Source: Yponomeuta sedellus (Eukaryota; Arthropoda; Insecta; Lepidoptera; Yponomeutidae). From it: a stretch of DNA of 64,000 nt. The notes under the pieces are model-generated. The model was not told the DNA's origin. It did no database searches and worked only from the letters and a program-made list of their open reading frames with translations. Position numbers and translations under genes: made by a program. Below, piece after piece: positions 54,723-64,000 of this stretch. Numbering within the stretch: position 1 is the first letter of the stretch; each line of letters begins with the position of its first letter. The stretch covers positions 14,602,678 to 14,666,677 of the forward strand of contig OW203721.1 in the NCBI GenBank assembly GCA_934045075.1. The letters are read 5' to 3'.

Positions 54723-54969
54723 TTTCAAAAACCTATTCAGAGGATAAAAATTTCACCCATGCCGGGATTCGAACCCGCAACCTCTGGCTACCCGTTCCAG
54801 CGCTCTACCAATTGAGCGCTCTACCAATTACTCAATTGGTAGAGCGCTGGTACGGGTAGCCAGAGGTTGCGGGTTCGAATCCCGGCATGGGTGAAATTTT
54901 TAGCCTCTGAATAGGTTTTTGAATTTGTTCCTTAGCACGGGTTAGTGCATTAAAAATAAAAATAGTGTA
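54723..54969 (+). repeat. Family A SINE, head-to-head foldback
   Basis: The left arm (54723 to about 54820) is the reverse complement of the right arm. Both arms span the tRNA-like part and the spacer next to it. They meet near ctaccaattgagcgctctac. Only the right arm carries the family tail (gttagtgcattaaaaataaa). Both arms share two private changes, attcagagg for the usual atttagagg and acgggtagcc for acggatagcc, so they came from one source molecule. Confidence 0.9.
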
Positions 54970-55175
54970 TGTACGGTCGTACAGGTTTGTCTTTCTGTTC
55001 GTCAGCAGCGGAGCGTTGTCGTCCGCTACGTTTGGAAGTCTGTCGTGAACTGTTTCGTAGTCTCTTGTTCGGTCTGGTCAGTCATTCTAATTTCGAAGTC
55101 GTTTCAAAAGAGAATCAGCCAGTCTTACGTCAGGTCAGCCTGTCAGCAAGGAGGCGTTGGTCGCCCCAACAGTGT

Positions 55176-55275
55176 AGTTTGTTTGTTTGTTACGCTTTAT
55201 TGCACAAAAATTAAGAAACAGAAAAATAACTTAAATAATAGGTAAGTGTTGATGTAAAAAGGCGGACTTACAGTT
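55176..55275 (-). repeat. LINE 3'-end fragment
   Basis: Same family as 19757-19860 (gttacgctttattgcacaaa) and same orientation. Confidence 0.6.
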
Positions 55276-55478
55276 TGATGTACATTGTGTAGAGTTGTCT
55301 TCCTACTTAATCTGTGAATCAATCGATTTTTGCTATGTACACCAAATTGTCGTAATAAACCATGAATTGTAGTTCTAAACAGGTACCTGGGGCATTATTA
55401 TGTAAGTATCCACTGAGTTGAGTGACGTTGATTTTTACTTTTTTAAGCTACTTAAATGCATACCTACATATTTAAACA

Positions 55479-55859
55479 TTGATATTCAGAAGTCTGACAT
55501 CAAATATGTGTACAGAATGGTTTCTAAAAACAATTGTCGCAGAGCTAACCTCTGTTATAAAGAAGGAAAATCTCTTAATGGCGACAAAATCCTTTAATAA
55601 GTCCAAAAAATCAGGTGACAAACTAAATAGTAGTCATATTGGTCTGAAGCAGCCCACCAAACCGGTTTTCGTTTCGGAGACGCTAACATCCAGGAATCAG
55701 AAACTATTTTTCATGGCAAGAACGTTCCAAAAGCAATCCAACTACGCTTTTTGCTGGACATCTCACGGCGTCGTCTATATACGTAAGGAAGAAAATGCAC
55801 CCCAAATTAAGATATCTTCAGAGGCTGACCTTGACAGTCTTCGTAAAGATAAACAGTGA
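55479..55859 (+). pseudogene. ORF1 C-terminal remnant of the LINE
   Basis: The frame has no ATG at its start and is 5'-truncated. Its last part, FMARTFQKQSNYAFCWTSHG followed by VYIRKEE, resembles the C-terminal domain that LINE ORF1 proteins of the CR1/jockey type share with the baculovirus FP (25K) protein family. The stop is at 55857-55859. Confidence 0.65.
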
Positions 55860-56130
55860 CTAGTAACGCTGCCGCTACTACCTTCAAGTGCACGCACTAT
55901 TTTGGTTTTACATTGTAACCATAACTGTAAGTTTTTTTATCCTTCGTATGCAACACTACAAGATACTACACACATACACAAAGCATTAGAACATACTACA
56001 GCCACACACCCACACCCACTAGCCCTTACACGAATCACAATCAATGTAAACCCTACTAGTATGAACTTGAAATTCCATAGCTTAGCCCACATTTTAAATA
56101 GGCAAATATTCTGTTCAATTATTCCTCTAA

Positions 56131-59106
56131 TTAAAATTCGCTCCTTTTAATACTATAATAGCTTCAGAAATAGACCATTCCAATGACATTATATGTTACA
56201 ATATTGATGACCCTGCGAATTGCTCCACAATACTCGCTTCGAATAGATCAAGCTCAAATACACTTTGTGTCGTAACTGTTAATATCCGCAGTATTAGGCA
56301 AAATTTTGACGCGTTTTTAGTTTTTGTTAGCAGGCTTGAGATAACAGTGGATATTTTTGTCCTAACAGAGTGTTGGTCTAATGACAATTATTCACCGCCT
56401 AACATAAATGGATACAAAATGTATCAAACTAAGATAAATCTGAACCAAAACGATGGGATAGTGGTCTATGCAAGTGAAAATCTCAACGTTTCGGCACACG
56501 AGCCGAATATGGTGGAGGGCAATTGTCTAATAATTAACATTTTGGACCAATACTCCTTGATATGTTCGTACCGTCCGCCATGCTTTCGTAATCCATCAAA
56601 CTATATTGACTCACTTGACGTCATCTTAAGCAATATTCAATCTAAAAATATCATCTTTACAGGCGACATCAATTTAGATATTCTCCCAGATAACGTGAAT
56701 AACCATACTAATAAATACTTGAATCTCATGGCTTCATATGGACTCAAATCGGGCATAAATCGTCCAACAAGGCAAAAGACTTGCATTGATCATTTTATGG
56801 TCAAAACTCAAAAAAAATGCCAAACGCTCATATTTGATGAATTAACAGATCATTCACCTATTCTCCTTCACATTAGCAATGCGCAAATCAAAACCAATGC
56901 TGTCCCTCATGAAAAAGTCAAAGTAGATCTACTTGCTGTTCAGGACTGTCTAAAGGAGGAGACATGGGAGGATTATTTTTCTATAACCGACGTGAACAAA
57001 GCGGCGGAAAGTCTTACCAACACGATACAAGCTATAGTTAATAAAAATACCACTGTAGCTAAGATTCCACGGAAAAAATTGCCACTTAAACCATGGATCA
57101 CAATTGGAGTAGTTAGATCTATTCGTAAAAGAGACAAACTGCACAAAAAGATGAAAAATAAATTAAATGACGAACAACTGAAACATGAATATAAAACATA
57201 TAGAAATATCTGTAACAAAATAATTAAAACTCTGAAAAAGCAATATTTTGAAACCGAACTAGAAAAAAATTTTGGGAATATTAAAGAGACATGGAGAATT
57301 ATAAAAGAAGTGTGCAGCATGAATAAGAGTAAATTACCTTCAAATGAACTTCTAAGCATTAGGGATAGTAAAATAAAATCACTGGACGAAGTTAACCAGT
57401 ATTTTTCTACTATAGGATATAAACTTGCCAAAACTACTCTTGATAAATTAAATTGTACTGATAAAGATCTTGCAGCAACTGCCAAAACAAAATTTGCGCC
57501 GCTAAAATCTATGTCTCTTTATATGACTGACGCATGTGAAATAGCATGTATTATACGAGGACTTAAATCCAATAGCGCTCCGGGGTGGGATAGTATCGCT
57601 ACTACTATAGTCAAAACTTTTTGTAACTTCCTAGCTGAACCAATCTCTTACCTCTGCAATCTTAGCTTAGAGCATGGAGTGTTTCCTGTTCTATTTAAGC
57701 GTGCAATTGTTTGTCCGATCTTTAAATCTGGTGATAAGTACCTTCCCACCAATTATGGGCCGATCTCTTTGCTGACCGTTCTTACAAAAATCCTCGAAAA
57801 AATTGTAAATAAGAGACTGGTCAACTATGTGGAGAATCATCACATGTTAGGAAAAAACCAATATGGATTTCGGTCGGGCAAATCCACAGAGGACGCGGTT
57901 TTGAATTTTACTAGCACAGTTGCCTCATACCTCGACAAGAAACAAAAGTGCGTAGGAGTCTTTCTGGATCTACAGAAGGCATTTGATACAGTTTGTATTC
58001 CAATTCTACTCACTCGCCTCGAAAACTTTGGAATAAGAGGAATAGCCCTTCTGTGGTTCCAGGACTACTTAACTAACAGACAACAGCGTGTCCGCATAGA
58101 CAATCATTTAAGTAACGACACGATCTGCTCATACGGAGTCCCGCAAGGCAGTACACTTGGACCGACATTATTCTTAATCTACATTAATGAACTATGCAAT
58201 ACTGAACTGTGGGGCGCCGACATTCAGATGTTTGCAGACGACACTGTCATTCTGTTTCACGCTAAAACCTGGGAAAGTGTGCGCCAACAAGCCGAAAGTG
58301 GTATGAGTACTGTTTCCACTTGGCTTGAGAACAGTCTCTTGACATTGAATGTAAACAAAACAAAGTACTTGTGTTTTGGCATAACCTGCGCAAACAACCC
58401 TGATAAATTTGAATTGACTATACACACATATCCATGCAACCGCAATAGCTTATGTCACTCAAACTCACACAAATGTCACTGTGAAACTCTGACCAGGGTT
58501 TCGAGCATCAAATATCTTGGGGTTACTATAGATGACAGACTTAGTTGGGGTCCTCACATCTCTGCAGTCACTAAGAGAGTTCGAAAGTTAATTTACATTT
58601 TTAAAGACCTACGACAAGTTGCGAGTCACAAACTTTTGATACAGACCTATAAGGCACTGGGTGAATGTATAATGAGCTATTGCATCTGCGCTTGGGGAGG
58701 AGCCTCAAAATCCTATCTTATAGAGGCAGAAAGGGCGCAACGGGCGGTTTTGAAAACTCTTTTGTCCATGCCGTTTCGACATCCCACTACTGATATTTAT
58801 GATAAGTCTAGAGTTCTTACAGTGAGAAAACTTTTTATTTATCAATCCGTCAGAAGGTATCATAAGACTGTAGTTCCATTCCTCCCAAAAACACATAAAA
58901 GAGTTGACCGCTGTCCGGTTCCTTTTACCAAAACCTCATTCGCACAACGACAGTATAACTTTTTGGCACCTCGATTTTATAACACACTTAATGCTTTAGG
59001 CCCAATAAAGAAACACACAAATTTTAAAATCAAGAAAATAATCAAAGACTGGCTATATACACTTAATTATGAGGAAACTGAAGCACTTTTGCTCACTATA
59101 AAATAA
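56131..59106 (+). CDS. LINE ORF2: endonuclease and reverse transcriptase
   Basis: The frame is open for 991 codons from 56131 to TAA at 59104-59106. The first in-frame ATG is only at 56419, inside the endonuclease, so translation must start at a non-ATG codon, by coupling, or from a mutated site. Numbering from GTG at 56347, the AP-type endonuclease has LTE (E8), GDIN (106-109) and TDHSP (167-171). The reverse transcriptase has DLQKAFD at 541, PQGSTLGP at 599-606 and FADD at 629-632. The usually invariant NYRPISLL motif reads NYGPISLL (469-476). The rest of the frame is intact. Confidence 0.9.
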   Translation, partial: LKFAPFNTIIASEIDHSNDIICYNIDDPANCSTILASNRSSSNTLCVVTVNIRSIRQNFDAFLVFVSRLEITVDIFVLTECWSNDNYSPPNINGYKMYQTKINLNQNDGIVVYASENLNVSAHEPNMVEGNCLIINILDQYSLICSYRPPCFRNPSNYIDSLDVILSNIQSKNIIFTGDINLDILPDNVNNHTNKYLNLMASYGLKSGINRPTRQKTCIDHFMVKTQKKCQTLIFDELTDHSPILLHISNAQIKTNAVPHEKVKVDLLAVQDCLKEETWEDYFSITDVNKAAESLTNTIQAIVNKNTTVAKIPRKKLPLKPWITIGVVRSIRKRDKLHKKMKNKLNDEQLKHEYKTYRNICNKIIKTLKKQYFETELEKNFGNIKETWRIIKEVCSMNKSKLPSNELLSIRDSKIKSLDEVNQYFSTIGYKLAKTTLDKLNCTDKDLAATAKTKFAPLKSMSLYMTDACEIACIIRGLKSNSAPGWDSIATTIVKTFCNFLAEPISYLCNLSLEHGVFPVLFKRAIVCPIFKSGDKYLPTNYGPISLLTVLTKILEKIVNKRLVNYVENHHMLGKNQYGFRSGKSTEDAVLNFTSTVASYLDKKQKCVGVFLDLQKAFDTVCIPILLTRLENFGIRGIALLWFQDYLTNRQQRVRIDNHLSNDTICSYGVPQGSTLGPTLFLIYINELCNTELWGADIQMFADDTVILFHAKTWESVRQQAESGMSTVSTWLENSLLTLNVNKTKYLCFGITCANNPDKFELTIHTYPCNRNSLCHSNSHKCHCETLTRVSSIKYLGVTIDDRLSWGPHISAVTKRVRKLIYIFKDLRQVASHKLLIQTYKALGECIMSYCICAWGGASKSYLIEAERAQRAVLKTLLSMPFRHPTTDIYDKSRVLTVRKLFIYQSVRRYHKTVVPFLPKTHKRVDRCPVPFTKTSFAQRQYNFLAPRFYNTLNALGPIKKHTNFKIKKIIKDWLYTLNYEETEALLLTIK

Positions 59107-59149
59107 AATAAAAATCAATTGTAAACTCCATACGTTGCCTCGTATGCAA

Positions 59150-59171
59150 CAATATATATATATATATATAT
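59150..59171 (+). repeat. TA microsatellite
   Basis: An uninterrupted (TA)n run in the LINE 3' UTR. Confidence 0.9.
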
Positions 59172-59263
59172 CCATATATAACTACTAATATCAACAATTA
59201 TTTCCTAAATATCACTATTAACCTAAATAAATATTACCATATTACCATTGTACGAAGGGCTTC

Positions 59264-59370
59264 CAAATACACACACACATACGCGCGCGCACGCACACAC
59301 ACACACGCACACGCACATACACACATACATACACACACACATACACCCTCACATACACCCTCACATACAC
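59264..59370 (+). repeat. CA-rich microsatellite
   Basis: (CA)n and (ACACAT)n units, interrupted, inside the LINE 3' UTR. The minus-strand 60-codon frame across it (valine and cysteine runs) is an artefact. Confidence 0.9.
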
Positions 59371-59645
59371 ACATTATTGCATACAACATAATAATTAAAC
59401 TAATCATTTCATTCATTTTTAATCACTAGGTCTTTTTGAAATGTCCTAGCTTCTCTGTTTTTGCTTTGTATAAAATTTATAACTCTTTGTTTTACTTTTT
59501 TGTATGGTACATTGTTTAGCACTAATTTGCACCTGATTGTTACACTTAGTTAAGGGAAGACACTTGCTCTTGGCGCACAGGTTATCCTAGTTCGAGAGCA
59601 AGGGCTTCATAAATAACTGTGGCAAATTGAATTTCTCAATAAAGA

Positions 59646-59674
59646 TATTTCTATTTCTATTTCTATTTCTATTT
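59646..59674 (+). repeat. (tatttc)n tail of the LINE
   Basis: Five tandem tatttc units follow the AATAAA by 2 bp and define the 3' end of the element. Confidence 0.85.
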
Positions 59675-60315
59675 TGACACTTAGGAGTCGTCTAAATGCT
59701 TCACTCGATAGAATGGAATGCTACGTAATAGAAGGGCTGGTTCCGTTACAATGGTGGGACCGAGAGTGTACAGTCTACTTATTCTTACTTGTCCAATTTA
59801 GTAAACAAGATTCTAACCTCAAAATTGAGATTAGATGCCTAAACTAGACATTTTCTCGCAAATTCATGAACTATGTTTATAAAATTGGCAGCGTGTTATC
59901 TAAGAGAGTGTTCCAAGTTACTTCATTAATGAAAATATGGCAGTTTTGGACTAAAAAGTTACAGTTTACGGGTAGAATCTTGTTTACTAAATTGGACAAG
60001 TAAGAATAAATAGACTGTACAATCGTCTGACATTTTCCCTAATAATCATACCTATATATTATTTTTAATTAATATTTATTTTTATACAATGATCAACTGC
60101 TATTTAATGGTAATTAATTATTGCAGTTTTTAAAGGTAATAATTATCTACAAATTACGTAATTTGTTCATTGACTTGTACCTCATAATTACCAATAAAGA
60201 GGTCTTTGTCGAAAACCGGTCAAGTGCGATTCGGACTGGCGCACTATGGGTTTCGTGTCAGTAACGCTATCTTGCTTCCGGTCGTAGAACTAAATCATTT
60301 AAGTTGACAGTGCTA
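59675..60315. other. Non-coding, flanking repeat end
   Basis: The interval contains accggtcaagtgcgattcgg at 60214, a fragment of a repeat also seen at 41240 and 51785. A pair of ttggacaagtaagaat motifs (59788 inverted, 59993) is the only other pattern. Confidence 0.4.
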
Positions 60316-60816
60316 TTAGTTTTCCTTTGTGCAATTAGAAAGGTTCCTCAGGCGACGCCCTAATTCCCTTACGAAGGCTCGTCCCTGGACTCCCCAAACC
60401 CCCGTAGTCTCAATGGCCAAAGGCACAAAAAAGTAACTGCACATTAATGTGCTATATTTCAGACATTTGTGTCTAGCAGCCGCCTCCGCAGCAGCCCCAG
60501 GAGAAATGGCTGCTGAGCTTACATGAGACGGTGCAAATGTACAGACACATGTGGCATCCCAGAGCAGGGGCCGACCTCTCTCCCACGGAATCATAGTGAG
60601 ACCGTCCGGACGTTTCCCATCACTGCGACACAACCCTGGTGGTTCGAGAATTGCAGGAATCTCAGCCGTAATAAGAGCCCTCCGGACGATGTCATTGATG
60701 GAATGATGCCGTGAGATCCTACCCGCACTCCGAACGCAATGAAGACCATGGCGTCCCAGCGAATTCACTTCTGCACCACAAATACAGCGATGTGGTTGAC
60801 ATATCTCACAGCCCAA
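60316..60816 (-). pseudogene. Retroelement C-terminal domain fragment
   Basis: A 166-codon frame without an ATG at the start. It has a Cys/His cluster (CICGAEVNSLGRHGLHC) followed by RSDGKRPDGLTMIPWERG and LLWDAT. The KRPDG and WDAT steps resemble the PD-(D/E)xK nuclease fold seen in the C-terminal part of some site-specific LINE proteins. The cluster before it is similar to the cysteine-rich motif of those proteins. This type of sequence is a recurrent retroelement piece. It has no link to the CR1-like LINE at its left, which carries an AP endonuclease instead. Truncated at both ends. Confidence 0.6.
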
Positions 60817-61980
60817 ACTGTTTTTTTTTATTTAAACTGTTGTTTATTATTCTTTGTCGTTAAAATATACAAGTCCCCAATTATGCCAAGTTTGATGCCT
60901 ATAACTATGTAATGCAACTTTGCGATAAAGCATAAAAAAACACAGCGAAAAACCCGTTTCATACATGAATCCCCATTATTTTTCAAATTTTATACTTGTA
61001 TGGTAGTAATAAATCATAATAAACCATAATAAATAAACATATTGAATTGAACTGAATAATACCTATTACGGTTCCAAAGATAAAGCTCTAAAGCTCGAAT
61101 GGACAGAGAAACACGGAGGGGGCATATAAGAAGGGTCTCATTTGACACCCTTGTAGGGAACCCTAAAATGGGGGTCGTTGGTGCAGTCACGTATTTTGCG
61201 TGCCGCGCGACGGCGCGTGATATGCTTGATGAGTTTTTGCTCTCGCACTACAGAGTTACTTGGGTCCTTGCGTTTCGTAGTAACTCTTACTACGCCTGAC
61301 ATAAGCGTGAACATCCAACAAAAGGCATTTGTATGTCATCTGACATGACACGTACTTCTTCGGCAGTATCACAAAGCGACCTTCTTACGGATTTCATAGA
61401 TTGGACTACTTAGTTTGCACAAGGCTAGTCTCTCAATGCACAATTCCTGCTATACCTTAATTGTGCAAAGTTTGTCTTTTGTTTTATGAGTATTTTCTCC
61501 GTTCGATATATTGCGAAATATCAGCATTTGCATAGTTCTAGTATTGAAGTAAAAACTCTTTTCCTCTTTTTCATAAGTTACAACTTATGATTTAGTTTCG
61601 CTAATATTTCTATTTTATTTTTGAACAAATATTTTTGTAAATGACAAACTCTACTAAAGTTTTTGAAGTAACCTGTAAACTATGTCGGTCGGTAAGGTGA
61701 TTCTGCTTAATTATGCGAGAGGTCCAATCAACAAATTCGTCTTCCCATTACTTCGTTGAGAGGTAAGGATTTCCAGTAGCTAACAAAGGTTTAAATTATT
61801 CATCTTGCTGCCTATCTCAAATTACCACCCTGTATTCATATTACCTTAGGCACCTACTTATATTTTAATGCATACTTAATTACGCGTCCAATTATCCTAT
61901 TAAGAACATAGAAAAACAACAATAAAATATCAATTCCCTATTAAACCACCTCATCTGCTAAGGAGCAATAGTCTCTCTCT
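60817..61980. other. Non-coding, repeat-like fragment inside
   Basis: The block at 61060-61170 (ggttccaaagataaagctct, agaaacacggagggggcata) is typical of a moth interspersed repeat, but no second copy is in this window. No gene recognised. Confidence 0.4.
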
Positions 61981-61995
61981 TGAGACTAATACGGC

Positions 61996-62229
61996 TTATA
62001 ATACGATGTTCCTTTTCGTACTTATCTGACCACAATCGTGGGAACCGCACACAATAGCGGACATATTGCGACATGGTAAGTGCGAGGTATCCTTGAGACC
62101 GGCACGCTCTGTTACAATGGACCTCACAGCCTGCACTGCGCCACCCTTTTGTGCAATACTCACACTTATGCCAATGAAGATAGAGTCGTTAAGCCCACTC
62201 GAAGCTCCCTGAACGCCTAATAACCTAAA
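61996..62229 (-). other. Unrecognised open frame of 77 codons without ATG start
   Basis: On the minus strand the frame is open from just after a TAG to TAA. An acceptor-like ttcag lies at about 62209. The peptide includes GVQGASSGLNDSIFIGISVS and several cysteines near the end (LPCRNMSAIVCGSHDCG). It could be an exon, but no donor was located. Not assigned to any family. Confidence 0.25.
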
Positions 62230-62581
62230 CTACATCGCTTCATCAATCAAAGGGTGCGCGGTGCACTCTGTGGTGTACTTATAACTAATTGCCTAAGTAC
62301 GAGGTAGGTCGGTCCAACCAAACTCGATTAAATATCTTCGGCATGAGTGACGAAAGGTCCTTCCTGAAAATCTGGTGGGGAAAAACCGGCGACAGGTTGC
62401 ACTGAGCTACTTAGAATCTGTAAATTTTAATTTTGATTGTGTAACGTTGAAAATGCGCCAGACGCTTTGCGTGTTTTTGGCAGTTAGGTTTTGGTTTTCA
62501 CTGTTGCTAAAAAAGTTCTGAATATCATTTATATGACTACAGTGTAGCGATTAACCCAATGTTGTATTTTTTTATAAGAAA

Positions 62582-62767
62582 CTAGCTGACCCAGCGAACT
62601 TCGTACCGCCTAACAGTCGATTCTTTATTTTTTTTTATTCTTCTCTCCGTATGAACCATCCTCGTATTTCAAGGAGTATTCTAAAAGAAGAATGAGCGAA
62701 ATCGGTCCAGCTGGTCTCGAGATTTGCGCTTACCAACACATTCAGCGATTGATTTTTATATTATAGA
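62582..62767 (+). repeat. Dispersed repeat, family E (copy 3)
   Basis: Starts tagctgacccagcgaacttc and ends in the caacacattcagcgattgat and AT tail. Same orientation as the other two copies. Confidence 0.75.
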
Positions 62768-62839
62768 TTTTTTAATTCTGGAATACTAGAAACTAGTGGT
62801 TGTTTTTAATTTAGCCTATGAACTAAAGCAGGGTCCAGG

Positions 62840-62985
62840 CCTTCTATCGGAAAGTGAGAGTATAAACTTAATTACCACGCGTGCCCACCGCGGATTGGCA
62901 CTTTCAAGCGCTGACGTAGTTGAACACTTCAGACACTAAGGTTTCCTCACGATGTTTTTCTTCACAGTAAGCGAGTAAATATTTT
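62840..62985 (-). repeat. SINE fragment, family D
   Basis: The reverse of aggccttctatcgg, the cgcggattggcactttcaag block and the aaggtttcctcacgatgttt end matches 20030-20205. Confidence 0.6.
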
Positions 62986-63020
62986 ATTTTTTATTTTACA
63001 ATAAGGACTAGCAACATACT

Positions 63021-63262
63021 GGCTTCCGTACTTCGCAAGGCACGTTAAGCCCTTGGTGCCGGCTGCCATGTAATACCAGTCGTTAAGCCATGTCAGAGGC
63101 CTTATGGGCGGCTTGATAACTTCTGACAGTAAGGGCCGCCACTAACTTACAATCCTCCACCAACCCGGACTTGGCCCCGTGGTGGAGTATGGCCTAACCT
63201 TCCTGCGGTACAGTAATAGAACCGTGCCCCAGCAGTGGGGACATCAAGGGTTGATATCGATA
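63021..63262 (+). repeat. 5S-like SINE, 5'-truncated
   Basis: Starts at tggcttccgtacttcgcaag and runs to caagggttgatatcgatat. Contains the ccaacccggacttggccccg block of the family. Confidence 0.8.
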
Positions 63263-64000
63263 TCCAACATACTGGCGCGGTTGCGGTGGCATGACCCGGC
63301 TAATACAAGTCGCAACCAGATATTTTTCTTTTAAGTTGCGTACCGATCAGTAATAAAATTAATTTCCATGTTGTTTGTAGACAAGGCCTGCACCACTCTT
63401 GTGTGGCAGGCTTAAAGCGGCTTTGACTACTCGTGCAATTTACGCTTACGGTTTGCTGAATGGATTAAGGTTCGGTCGGTGAATGCAATGTAAACTTGGA
63501 TAGGGACACGGGCGCACGTAACTTTATGTACAATTAACAGTGCCCGCTCTTACGTTCACCTATAGCCTATTTCCAACCTGAAGGTCGTAAATACTGGTTA
63601 ATGCATTTTGGAATCCATTTCATTTATTTATTGGTGTAAAAAACAATTACACGGTATGGTTATAAGTATTACTTTGACATTTTAAGTACTAAGTTGAGGA
63701 CAAAAGCATGCATACAAAAAACCGCCAAGTATATTTGTTGAGTATCTTAGTAAGTACATTATAGGGATATGTGAGCATTTGGATAAAACCACACAACTCT
63801 ATGAATTTAACATTTTGCCATTTTAAACTTAGCATAAAAGAAATCGGATAAGTACCTTCGGATTAGCTTAGTGCTTTGCGATTCCCCCACCCCCTCCCTC
63901 GCCCCGCTACATAAAAGCTTACAATGATATAAACTTACAAACGTTTCCTCTTTATAACATTTGCGTATACAAAAAATGCCACAATCTGATTTCATAAACC
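63263..64000. other. Non-coding to the window edge
   Basis: No gene, RNA or multi-copy repeat seen. A minus frame of 62 codons at 63807-63995 is not supported. Confidence 0.4.

Larger units (their letters stand above)
55440..59674 (+). mobile_element. CR1/jockey-like LINE, 5'-truncated
   Basis: The element has an ORF1 remnant, a spacer of about 270 bp, an open ORF2, and a 3' UTR with an AATAAA at 59638-59643. It ends in a short-unit tail of (tatttc)n at 59646-59674. Short-unit tails instead of poly(A) are typical of CR1-like elements. The left boundary is approximate. No clear target duplication was found. Confidence 0.8.

Noticed and set aside
59234..59416. 60-codon minus-strand ORF rich in Val and Cys
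   Set aside because: It is the translation of a CA microsatellite.

Overview
The window looks like nuclear DNA of a lepidopteran insect (moth or butterfly). It is AT-rich, sparse in genes, and densely packed with short interspersed elements and LINE tails of the kinds common in moth genomes. No bacterial, organellar or rRNA-locus content is visible. All identifications come from reading the sequence; no database search was possible.

Layout. 1-4.5 kb holds a plausible last exon of a plus-strand host gene (1350-1558), two weak minus-strand coding candidates and several SINE/LINE fragments. 4578-10109 is a complete Ty3/gypsy LTR retrotransposon on the minus strand. Its two 480-bp LTRs read as identical, it has a 4-bp target duplication (AGTT), a tRNA-Lys-type primer site and one open gag-pol frame, so it is a very young insertion. 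10-16 kb is mostly non-coding, with a degenerate minisatellite. 16-46.4 kb is probably the introns of one long plus-strand gene. A signal-peptide exon (16049-16121), two following exons in matching phase (24611-24762, 25933-26108), and two more candidates (38989-39174, and a membrane-spanning exon at 46269-46408) would encode a secreted or single-pass membrane protein I cannot name. The introns are full of mobile elements.

Mobile elements in those introns include a PIF/Harbinger-like 2.35-kb element with a 47-bp satellite and nested SINEs (27888-30236), TA-flanked palindromic elements (36360-36534, 40164-40813, 43523-43696), and a frame-shifted DD34D mariner (41447-42717). The right end has a CR1/jockey-like LINE with an open ORF2 (about 55.4-59.67 kb) and a fragment of a second, different retroelement (60316-60816).

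The most unusual material is repetitive. (1) A tRNA-like SINE family (family A) occurs repeatedly as head-to-head foldbacks; copies lie at 1878, 14998/15266, 23719, 25145 and 54723. (2) A SINE whose head resembles 5S rRNA occurs in about ten copies, including one tandem pair. (3) A 650-bp palindrome carries a pol III B-box-like motif in each arm. Boundaries, strand and target duplications are given where they can be read directly. Functional claims for host exons are tentative.
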